DNA of 64,000 nt. Origin: Estrella lausannensis. Lineage in GTDB: Bacteria > Chlamydiota > Chlamydiia > Chlamydiales > Criblamydiaceae. The stretch is from positions 124,001 through 188,000 of the forward strand of contig NZ_CWGJ01000026.1 in NCBI RefSeq assembly GCF_900000175.1, in the 5' to 3' direction. Below, in pieces: positions 27,401 through 33,028 of this stretch. Within the stretch, counting starts at the first letter, position 1. The number at the start of each line of letters is the position of its first letter. Made by a program: the position numbers and the translations under genes. The notes under the pieces were generated by a model. The model was not told the DNA's origin, did no database searches, and saw only the letters and a program-made list of their open reading frames with translations.

Positions 27401-27655
27401 ATAAATTTTGACATGGGCGGCAGCCTGGCCGCCTTTTTTGATGAGCTTGCCTCCGGCTTTCTCCAAAGTTGTTCCCACCCTAGAGAAAAACCCCTTTTCG
27501 ACAGTAGCGACCTTTTCGATTGCGGCATTGGCGCTAGACTGTGGGGACTTCACCGTGTATGTGCGCTTTGATTCCTCTATGTTTGTTTTGCCCTGGGGAA
27601 TTTGGTAATCCGTCGGCAGTTCGCCGTGGTCACGTGGAGAGAGATGGGGGTCCAT
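21488..27655 (-). CDS. Giant RasGEF-domain protein, effector candidate
   Basis: A 2055-residue protein, the largest in the window. Residues 1 to about 1280 are almost entirely helical coiled coil. Around 1440-1660 a RasGEF (Cdc25-type) catalytic domain is recognisable: STNLSHFATLEILKG, RANTLEFFIEVAYQLVQKGD, then YDSAQAIMGGAIKSTAVLRQ, KYRELDTLFSPEKNSKNY and PVIPYLGTSLTMITFLG follow the order and spacing of eukaryotic Ras exchange factors. A preceding helical segment (about 1335-1385) could be a REM-like support domain. A Lys/Pro-rich linker and a C-terminal domain shared with the 981-residue neighbour follow. The likely role is to activate a host Ras-family GTPase after secretion; this is inferred. 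The first ATG lies 10 bases after GGAGGTTAG on the coding strand. Confidence 0.88.
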   Translation of the reverse strand: MDPHLSPRDHGELPTDYQIPQGKTNIEESKRTYTVKSPQSSANAAIEKVATVEKGFFSRVGTTLEKAGGKLIKKGGQAAAHVKIYGTSLIKAVKNYFALHKSSDTGFKEYFKVALQAEKANRLSNSIQLISAEKEQFSTKMEFIKGKFQSHVTDMHLLKSGNIPLVGEAKIDGIREDLELGITYLTTLAKEAKSSGNPLEEALFKTMAETIEGDLKFINSLEKDNWGNYRVKKGVELLKARNNLDAANKELTSLQKLTSIPLENLSPAELGELRQRLSEGVHLASAHVMEISASYDTIRGGLEDAEIRSRLDGLKEALQELRGKVFTIETKMLGAEWKQSEHKKVLEKWVKGASGQKEQTDENRQKELMGQAMELKIFIDKAESLIEKGEQHFPGYSPAMQELQSMRKEAKDHLKSIQEEHYAIGAGELLESFEGSIKPFFEGLQEDIGHLYSLTPSHVDKLEASIQGFVKKMDAKLSALTLMNPKAVENDPVLGEIADMKDSMQSALKEIESYRLSDIAHEWIAELFQNEEPSKLDLDIALYSGKIHSGVLSEYSAIDMNLKGLDAEALGRLKTQLTDIKERLEKDLTALEGAIDAKESAHEPINADVNDDVASIREAFHAIVSDLQDVKNAIELDSMTKEMIQHQEAAAQVLKGKELSSRDIKQTFLAWRTFKEKAEGFNKTLQEGAMTSEFLTHLETTESKFISLAEVVVKSMNQAILREADSLLAASSIEEYTAGDVEKLEKCVEKLRGASLFFEEVNNTLEGIFDASHPLAKESALLTEKSDALQGKMDLIAGEVVHGQLKKGMFEILDSSVGFSKLKAASFDSAREKMIAFDVWIKKAEERSASYALLIKDLSAKREVIDDFTPALASLTFMIDEAKMLRAEAFRVESSALFHGAVRSIESDPLFQKGLKLVNDARSSLAKTADMPFSEQEKFSFLQKESVEELMHDLGVLIPQLEGGVAALKGLEEEMNKHGLSLSAEESQKKCSLEEELGNAKAALHRLNSLRPPQGDNECYTDAAKTMGKEGRRIADKKTTGGRNVIILERQIQRLIDDPKLVMTEKAGQLIVDKKEGLSGVYALKKHLKVFEEIAKKCATPKEFSDEGYSSDSPVGLSAFEEADLQRIQGLLPKIESLEWIGHVGAKHPEAVEELKQAFRELSTEVDRALGRLAERRVQESIDKIKECRAANFSSSDGELHVRGDVNALDLSAALLIIKRMTERDPLMKKAYSSLPAKDQEEITAIKALLEKGLNEAYMAGKPKAESFHHLMLSLSLNPKTAIGQGQEEFATFDSMHLGLMNYDGLKKKPHLLFEAIKDAAVLGTMTDEGRKDLFRFVLKFYDGGLYSKAIQDPQVTAAVLYMAEYAKANGDSELVHLGNRIENAALREATPTENKGAPEVKAESPGASEVLDKVRKKGLDSKRKEQAEHFAEALRARRQEMIHDMDFSDLWQIKVGENPFWVGSVGKMIAESTNLSHFATLEILKGNKAKERANTLEFFIEVAYQLVQKGDYDSAQAIMGGAIKSTAVLRQKKTFSLVSDSAMEKYRELDTLFSPEKNSKNYNDAIRQRINAGQPVIPYLGTSLTMITFLGSRPDMSKTAPGQINQSKAKKGGEILSVFEEAKKSKVPSSLNIGGLGAMLDGFPAERDAAVKASKKGGFDDYTYHLSLEKEPKGQEPAVSLTKKAKALLPGLKKGKTEGAVKPTKSKAAKPVKPKKVPPELSGVADLMKQINEQAGGKFASFVGPWNDSREMLAKLHALSGSTPDATVSLSIGGKEIPVPLKDFIAGQGADFVGQKIQSAVDQAKRVETDPMSVIEEYRTKYAKEGKTASDMDLTKAFGALFLSAQAFNQEACKLIDKMLTQAMNDKMVALALFDVEAGDELRPEQAAWNKKVQEKLTALGHETWVQERLHINQQITTILRKQGSNLDAPLLKGLLAEVGAFIKKWEGMSSAENQAALAKVREEMGPPLPRFFVNNHPDYPGLIFDQDAAQANLAGLKDEAAKEGIKSDDKEALKAFVESKGFKLDPSGSVAWKTPSEEAINKALSWKHLLQGQ

Positions 27656-27813
27656 ACGCTAACCTCCAAAAAATTAGAGTATCACCATAGTTAGATTATA
27701 TAGTTGATATTGTAAAATGTAAAACAAAGTAGTATTAACTATCTGTAAAGATGTGGTTTGAGGGGCGTTTGCGGGGATGAGGCTCAACAGTCTCTGGCAT
27801 GATAAAGGGAAGC

Positions 27814-27865
27814 ATACCGAAAGAGTCTCAAGGTCGATATTTTTGCTTTGAGTGCCTTTCGGTAT
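27814..27865. repeat. Family A minimal element (ends only)
   Basis: Only the two ends remain, ATACCGAAAGAGTCTCAA and GAGTGCCTTTCGGTAT, facing each other across about 20 bases. The central palindrome is missing, giving a 52-bp hairpin. Confidence 0.75.
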
Positions 27866-27898
27866 CGCTGAATTTGCGGGACTCGCAGGGGGAGTGCA

Positions 27899-28543
27899 TT
27901 AGATTTTCATCTCCCACCTGCATAAATACTTATGGAGTTCTTCTTCACTGGTGCACTTTGTCAATTCCAGAATTGTCGAAATCTCGTCAATCCTCGTCCC
28001 ATTTCTGAACGCTCCCAAGGTCAGATAAAAGTCAAAGTCGGCTTCTTTTCCCGGTTTAAACTCGAATTTAATTTTCACCGCATTGCTCTTTAACGCCGGC
28101 CTGATCAAGGTTGATGGAGCGATGACAAGCACATCCTTCATCACCGTACTGATTCTCCACAGCAGAGAGCTTTTTTCATGGGAATCCATGCAGTCATAAA
28201 TTTCACAGCCGGCCAAGAACACAATCGGAGTGGAGTGTTCTGTGTCGAGATGCTTTTTTAAGCATTTGAAGAAAAGTAGTGACTGATCAAATTTTTTTAA
28301 CGAGATCTCCATCCTTGGATTATCGCTCGATTGCATTCCCGAACCCACGCTGATTTCATCTTTTGCTCCGTGACCGGCGATTGTTATAAGCTGATACTTC
28401 CTGCCGTCCTTTAAAGCTTTAATGATGTCGCCCTTTTTATGAACCACGGTGGCGCTTGGTATTCTGGAGTAGTTGTTCACGCAGTCGATCACAGGCGAGT
28501 TCAAGTTACATCCGTCAAAAAAAAGAGTGCGGTGGAAAGACAT
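27899..28543 (-). CDS. CHAT/caspase-like (clan CD) cysteine peptidase-like protein
   Basis: A 214-residue protein of unknown family. It has the two hallmarks of clan CD cysteine peptidases (caspases, CHAT): a hydrophobic strand ending in His-Gly (QLITIAGHGAKDE, His58) and, about 55 residues later, a second strand ending in Cys (TPIVFLAGCEIYDC, Cys113). Flanking strand/helix alternation fits a caspase-hemoglobinase fold. No fused effector or sensor domain is present. It lies 243 bases upstream of the RasGEF gene on the same strand and could be an effector or a processing protease. Alternatively the fold is retained without activity. TAGG lies 6-9 bases before the ATG. Confidence 0.7.
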   Translation of the reverse strand: MSFHRTLFFDGCNLNSPVIDCVNNYSRIPSATVVHKKGDIIKALKDGRKYQLITIAGHGAKDEISVGSGMQSSDNPRMEISLKKFDQSLLFFKCLKKHLDTEHSTPIVFLAGCEIYDCMDSHEKSSLLWRISTVMKDVLVIAPSTLIRPALKSNAVKIKFEFKPGKEADFDFYLTLGAFRNGTRIDEISTILELTKCTSEEELHKYLCRWEMKI

Positions 28544-28658
28544 AATTAACCTATTAAATTTAAAATTAGGTCAATTATGATGATGATTTGTTTGATTATT
28601 TTAAATGTTATATTAAGAATGTGTGAATTTTTTTACAAAAGAACGTCTTGCGCAGCGA

Positions 28659-29696
28659 TTACTCGGTCTTTGCCGGAGCCGCTTCCCGACGCAGCAACAG
28701 ATAGAGCGACAGAGCGATAAATGGCAGGCTCAAAAGCTGGCCTGCAAGCAGAGAGTGTTCATTGATGACGAGACTTTGCGGCTCTTTAAAAAACTCCAAA
28801 ACGAAGCGTGAGCCAAATACGAGGAGGAAGAAAAGGCCCGCCAGCCGCCCCACCTTCAGGCGGTTTGCCAGCAATAGCAGCAGAACATAGGTAAAAAGAT
28901 AGAAGAGCGCTTCGTAAAGTTGCACCGGATGGCGGGCCACAGCTCCCCCTCCTTCAACCGGGTGGCCGAAGACTACTCCCCAAGGCATATCCGTAGGATG
29001 ACCCAGAATCTCCTGGTTAATGAAATTGCCGATGCGGATAAAAAATGCGACAAGCGCGGTCGGCACCACGACGACATCCAGCAATTTTAAAAACGAGATT
29101 TCGGAAAAGCGGCTGCGGTACAAAGCAGTATAAGCATAAAGACCCAGCATGACCCCCACCGCGCCTCCATGGCTGGCAAGGCCGCCTGCCCTCAGGTTAA
29201 AAATTTGAGCCGGGTGCGCCAGGTAGTAGTGCAGGTCGTAAAAAAGAACATGTCCCAGCCGTGCGCCAATAATGCAGCCGGCAATGATAAACCACAGCAG
29301 CCGATCCGTAAAAAGGGAAGCTAGCTCCTTTGTCGGCAAGACAGCTCCCGGAAATAGCTTCACAATGTCCGATCTGGTCTTCAGTCCCGGCATTGAAGCG
29401 AGCGAGCGGTTGACAAGTCCCAGATAGGCCTTGTCTTCCCGTACCTTAGTCTCACCTTCGACACCACGCATCTTTTCCACCGCTTTCTTCAAAGCATCCA
29501 TCGATGCGATGTCGCGAGGAAGGATCTCCCGTGTCCCGTCTATCATGCGGAAGAATACGCGTTCTACAAAGAAATATCCCAAGATAAATCCCAAAGCGAA
29601 CAAAATCCCATACCAGCGGACTTCAAAATCAAAATAGGGAACTGTGAAAGCGATTGGATCCGGATCGAAATAGAAGGAAAGAAGAGTGTTTTGCAC
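28659..29696 (-). CDS. lgt: Prolipoprotein diacylglyceryl transferase
   Basis: A 345-residue inner-membrane enzyme that transfers diacylglycerol from phosphatidylglycerol to the lipobox cysteine of prolipoproteins. Seven membrane segments are visible. Key motifs are YFDFEVRWYGILFALGF, GARLGHVLFYD, AGGLASHGGAVG and the Lgt signature RIGNFINQEILGHPTDMPWG. Residues about 45-105 form a hydrophilic insertion absent from most Lgt, with a similar one recalled in chlamydial homologues. The start codon is GTG, preceded by AAGGAG at 5 bases. It lies downstream of tRNA-Pro, separated by a terminator. In C. trachomatis lgt, yidC and dnaA are neighbours as here. Confidence 0.95.
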   Translation of the reverse strand: MQNTLLSFYFDPDPIAFTVPYFDFEVRWYGILFALGFILGYFFVERVFFRMIDGTREILPRDIASMDALKKAVEKMRGVEGETKVREDKAYLGLVNRSLASMPGLKTRSDIVKLFPGAVLPTKELASLFTDRLLWFIIAGCIIGARLGHVLFYDLHYYLAHPAQIFNLRAGGLASHGGAVGVMLGLYAYTALYRSRFSEISFLKLLDVVVVPTALVAFFIRIGNFINQEILGHPTDMPWGVVFGHPVEGGGAVARHPVQLYEALFYLFTYVLLLLLANRLKVGRLAGLFFLLVFGSRFVLEFFKEPQSLVINEHSLLAGQLLSLPFIALSLYLLLRREAAPAKTE

Positions 29697-29707
29697 GGGT
29701 ACTCCTT

Positions 29708-29741
29708 AAAAAAAAAGCTCCTATCCGGAGATAGGAGCTTA
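29708..29741 (-). terminator. Intrinsic terminator downstream of tRNA-Pro
   Basis: On the minus strand a 10-bp stem AGCTCCTATC / GATAGGAGCT with a 4-base loop is followed by a run of at least eight T. It sits 4 bases past the tRNA 3' end and immediately before the lgt ribosome binding site. Confidence 0.85.
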
Positions 29742-29744
29742 AGC

Positions 29745-29819
29745 TCGGAGTAGAGGGATTCGAACCCCCGACCTACTGCTCCCAAAGCAGCCGCGCTAGC
29801 CAAGCTGCGCTATACTCCG
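29745..29819 (-). tRNA. tRNA-Pro (anticodon TGG)
   Basis: Full cloverleaf on the minus strand. The acceptor stem is CGGAGTA/TACTCCG with discriminator A. The D arm contains AGCTTGGCTAGCGC, the anticodon loop is TTTGGGA (anticodon TGG, reads CCA), and the T arm GGGGGTTCGAATCCCTC. CCA is not encoded. A strong terminator follows. Confidence 0.95.
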
Positions 29820-29988
29820 AGAGGAATTCAAAACGAAAAATAAATCTAACACACCGGCATGATTTTAGGAAAGCGCCAACTGAACATTTTGCATCTTCTA
29901 GGCAATTCCATTGTCTTGGCAGTGAGGAGAAGTCCCTAATCGCCGTCTCTAAATGGTGACGAGGACTTGCGGCCTTATCTTTGTCATA

Positions 29989-31266
29989 CTACGTCTTAAA
30001 AGGACCCTCGATCGAAACCCCGAGATATTCCGCCTGCTTCCTGGTCAGTGTTGTCAGCTTCGCACCGAGCGGCTTCAAATGCAGGCGCGCGATCTTTTCA
30101 TCGAGCAAGCGGGGCAGCTTGTGAACACCGGGAGAGTATCCCCCTTTCCAAAGCTCCAGCATTGCCAAAATCTGCCCACAGAAGGAGTTGGACATGACAA
30201 ATGACGGATGGCCGCTTGCCAGACTCAAATTCACAAGGCGTCCCTCGCCAAGCAGTAAAAGACACTTATCCCGTCCCCTCCAGGCAAACTTGTCTACGAG
30301 AGGCTTGATATTAACTCTCTCTATATCAGGGTTTTTCATTAAGTATGAGACGTCAATTTCCCAGTCGAAATGTCCGATATTGGCCAAAAGCGCCCCATCT
30401 TTCATCATCTCGAGATGGCGCCCTTCGATCACACTCACGCACCCCGTAGCCGTAATGAAAAGGTCGCCGATTAAGGCGGCCTCATCCATCGTCATCACCT
30501 CAAAACCCTCCATCACGGCACGGTATGCAGCAATCGGGTCGATCTCCGTCACCACCACGCGTGCGCCAAGGCCCGATAGTGCCTCCACGCATCCCCGGCC
30601 CACATCCCCATACCCCGCGACAACCGCCACCTTGCCGCCAATCATCATTCCGCTTCCCTGCATCAAGCCTGCCAGGAGGGACTCGCGGCATCCATAACGG
30701 TTGTCAAACTGTGACTTTGTGATCAGGTCGTTGACAGCGATCGCCGGAAATGGAAGGGATTCCCTCTGCTTCAAAAGCCGCACTCCCGTTGTCGTCTCTT
30801 CGGCGACACCCTTAACCGCAATCCCTTGGTCCAGCACATACTTCGTCATGTCGCCGCCATCATCGATGATCAGATCAGGACTTATCGACACCGTGTCCGC
30901 AATGCATTCCCAATACTCTTTCTCACTCATACCCTTCCAGGCAAACACCGGAAAGCCTTCGGAAGCAAGATACGCTGCAGCATGGTCTTCCGTCGAAAAT
31001 ACATTGCAAGAACACCAGCGAACACTCGCTCCCAGGCTCCGAAGAGCGGTCACAAGCACCGCCGTTTCTACAGTCAGGTGTAAACACCCCGCAATCCTCG
31101 CCCCGAGGAGAGGCTTCTTTTCGCCATACTCAGCGACGAGCTCCGCTATCCCGGGCATCTCCTTCCTCGCAAGGGCCGTCTCAAGCCGCCCCCGTTCCGC
31201 TAGCTCTCGACCTCTTTCTGAATCAACAGGGAGCCCATCCCTTATCTTATAACCAACAGCAACCAC
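29989..31266 (-). CDS. ahcY: S-adenosylhomocysteine hydrolase
   Basis: About 425 residues. The enzyme splits S-adenosylhomocysteine into adenosine and homocysteine, relieving inhibition of methyltransferases. Motifs are ARIAGCLHLTVETAVLVTAL, WCSCNVFSTEDHAAA, the NAD-binding VAGYGDVGRGCVEALSGLGA and the C-terminal HKLPRLLDEKIARLHL. The frame is open to a GTG at 31323, but the GTG at 31266 has AAAGGAAAA upstream and its product starts closer to other family members, so it is preferred. The usual C-terminal KPDHYRY is replaced by a tail ending GPFKT, so NAD binding across the dimer may differ. I see no other methionine-cycle gene nearby. Confidence 0.92.
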   Translation of the reverse strand: MVAVGYKIRDGLPVDSERGRELAERGRLETALARKEMPGIAELVAEYGEKKPLLGARIAGCLHLTVETAVLVTALRSLGASVRWCSCNVFSTEDHAAAYLASEGFPVFAWKGMSEKEYWECIADTVSISPDLIIDDGGDMTKYVLDQGIAVKGVAEETTTGVRLLKQRESLPFPAIAVNDLITKSQFDNRYGCRESLLAGLMQGSGMMIGGKVAVVAGYGDVGRGCVEALSGLGARVVVTEIDPIAAYRAVMEGFEVMTMDEAALIGDLFITATGCVSVIEGRHLEMMKDGALLANIGHFDWEIDVSYLMKNPDIERVNIKPLVDKFAWRGRDKCLLLLGEGRLVNLSLASGHPSFVMSNSFCGQILAMLELWKGGYSPGVHKLPRLLDEKIARLHLKPLGAKLTTLTRKQAEYLGVSIEGPFKT

Positions 31267-31624
31267 TGACGTTTTCCTTTGCTCTGTTCCTAAAATGGCA
31301 ATGTGCTCAATAGCCCATTTCACGTCAATAGAAGGAGAGAGGGGAAAGGGGATGCTGTCCTTTGGAACTTTGTCATATGGGCGTTCGTCCTTTTGAATCT
31401 CTGGGAACGAGCTTCGAGACTTTTAATAGTCTATGAAACGCTACTCTGCTTTCTTGCGTCTGAGGTCTTTCATCCCTTTCGCCTTAAGGAGAGTACAATC
31501 CGGTGATTCCGACGAATCGTCGATTCAGAAGCATGGATCTGCATTATCTTTTTGCAGGCGATCATGGGTTTTAAAAGGGTGCAGGCCCTTTTACAGGGGA
31601 GAGGGGGCCACGTCCCGCATCCTC
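31267..31624. other. Intergenic region between ahcY and dnaA
   Basis: About 300-360 bases depending on the ahcY start. The only structure is a 7-bp stem (AAAAGGG / CCCTTTT, 31573-31592) that could end dnaA transcription. No DnaA-box cluster or AT-rich unwinding element suggests an origin here. Confidence 0.45.
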
Positions 31625-32974
31625 TTATCCGATGCGTTTGTCTAAGAAAGATACGATAGGGGCGATATTGGGGTCGGAGGAGTCGATGCCTTTTTGGATG
31701 AGCTTGAAGCTGGACATGATGGTGGAGTGGTCGCGGCCGAAGAGATCGCCGATTTTCATGTAGGGCATGGAGAGTTTGGTGCGGCAGAGATAGATGGCTA
31801 TTTGGCGGGGGAGGGCACACTCTCTCGTTTGGGATTTGCCGGTGATGTCGTCTTTGCGGATGCCGAAGTGCTCGGCAACAGTTTTAAGAATGTGTTCCGG
31901 TGTGAGAGTTTTTTCTTCTTCGTCTTTGATCAGATCGGAGAGGAGTTTTGCGGCTTCGGGTAGGCTTAGATTGACTTGAGCCATCTGGGTGCGGATGCCT
32001 TCGATATGGCTTCTTAGCGCTAAAGCTTCCAGGGCGCGGACGGAGGCGGTTGGGGAGGAGGGGAAGGTGTCTGTCAGGAAGTCGACGATGCGCGGTTTGA
32101 TGCTGAAGTTGAGCATTTGAGCCCTTTCGGCGAGGATTTTCTTCAGCGAGTCTTTGCTTGGCGGCGTGAGGGGGATGGAGAGGCCCCACTCGAATCTGCT
32201 GACAAGGCGCGGTTCGATGTGCTGGAGGTCTTTCGGGGGGCACGAAGAGGCGAGGATGATCTGCTTACCCTGGACGTGAAGGGTATTGAAAGTGTGGAAT
32301 AGCTCTTCTTGTGTTGCCGACTTGCGTCCGAGTTGGTCGATGTCGTCGATGAGCAGGGCGTCGGCGGTTCTGTAGGCTTCTCTGAACCGGCTCATTTCTC
32401 CCATGCGGATGGCGGAGACGACGTGTTCGGTGAAAGTTTCGAGACGGCAGTAGATGGGTCTTAGCCCGCGGTCTTGCAGGGCTTTTGCTGCGGCTTTGAG
32501 GAGGTGCGTTTTTCCGGATCCTACCTTTCCGTAGAGGAAAAGAGGGTTGAAGACGGGGTGGGCATCTTTTGCTGTGGAGATCGCTTCTTTCAGAGCTTCC
32601 TGTGCGAAGCGGTTTTCATCGGTGGGCAGGAAGGTGTTGAAGGTGGAGTGGGTGTCCAGCTCATCGAACGTTAGGGCAAAAGGCTTCTCTTCGGGTTTTT
32701 TGGGAGACTTTTTGCTCTTTTTTAAGAGGGGCTTGGCAACTTTGGCGAGGCTTAAGTGGACTTTGATTTCGCGGTTGTTGTTGTTGAATAGCCCTTCTTT
32801 AACTTTCTTCCTCATGTGCTCTTCGAACCACATGATTTGAAAGGGGTCGGAGGCTTCCAGGAAGAGGTTGCCGGCGTCGAAATGGAGCACTTTCAAGGAT
32901 CTTAGCCATTTATCCGTCGCGGCTTTGCCCAAGCTCTCTTCGTGGAGGTCAATGAACTGTTCCCATGCTTTCAT
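31625..32974 (-). CDS. dnaA: Chromosomal replication initiator protein DnaA
   Basis: A 449-residue AAA+ initiator. Domain I is at the N-terminus (WEQFIDLHEESLGKAATDKWL), then a Lys-rich linker, the AAA+ core with Walker A YGKVGSGKTHLLKAA and Walker B ALLIDDIDQLGRK, and the C-terminal helix-turn-helix TRECALPRQIAIYLCRTKL with GRDHSTIMSSFKLI, which binds DnaA boxes. Chlamydiae usually carry two dnaA copies, and this one has the lgt/yidC context. The ATG is preceded by AAGGAT. yidC lies 54 bases upstream with a hairpin between. Confidence 0.96.
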   Translation of the reverse strand: MKAWEQFIDLHEESLGKAATDKWLRSLKVLHFDAGNLFLEASDPFQIMWFEEHMRKKVKEGLFNNNNREIKVHLSLAKVAKPLLKKSKKSPKKPEEKPFALTFDELDTHSTFNTFLPTDENRFAQEALKEAISTAKDAHPVFNPLFLYGKVGSGKTHLLKAAAKALQDRGLRPIYCRLETFTEHVVSAIRMGEMSRFREAYRTADALLIDDIDQLGRKSATQEELFHTFNTLHVQGKQIILASSCPPKDLQHIEPRLVSRFEWGLSIPLTPPSKDSLKKILAERAQMLNFSIKPRIVDFLTDTFPSSPTASVRALEALALRSHIEGIRTQMAQVNLSLPEAAKLLSDLIKDEEEKTLTPEHILKTVAEHFGIRKDDITGKSQTRECALPRQIAIYLCRTKLSMPYMKIGDLFGRDHSTIMSSFKLIQKGIDSSDPNIAPIVSFLDKRIG

Positions 32975-32990
32975 GCAACTTTATCCTTGT

Positions 32991-33017
32991 CCCGGCAAAA
33001 GTGTCGCTTTTGCCGGG
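32991..33017 (-). terminator. Hairpin between yidC and dnaA
   Basis: Perfect 11-bp stem CCCGGCAAAAG / CTTTTGCCGGG with a 5-base loop, directly after the yidC stop and 17 bases before the dnaA start. There is no T-run on the minus strand, so it may be a partial terminator or RNA-processing/stability structure that sets the dnaA level relative to yidC. Confidence 0.6.
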
Positions 33018-33028
33018 AAAACAGTGGA

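Noticed and set aside
22329-27608. Many plus-strand open frames opposite the RasGEF gene
   Set aside because: They are shadows of a single long helical protein read in antisense; none has a ribosome binding site or domain.
30500-30722. Proline/arginine-rich frames inside ahcY
   Set aside because: Composition artefact of GC-rich codons in a clearly coding gene on the other frame.
31267-31624. Replication origin next to dnaA
   Set aside because: No DnaA-box cluster or AT-rich stretch; chlamydial dnaA need not lie at the origin.
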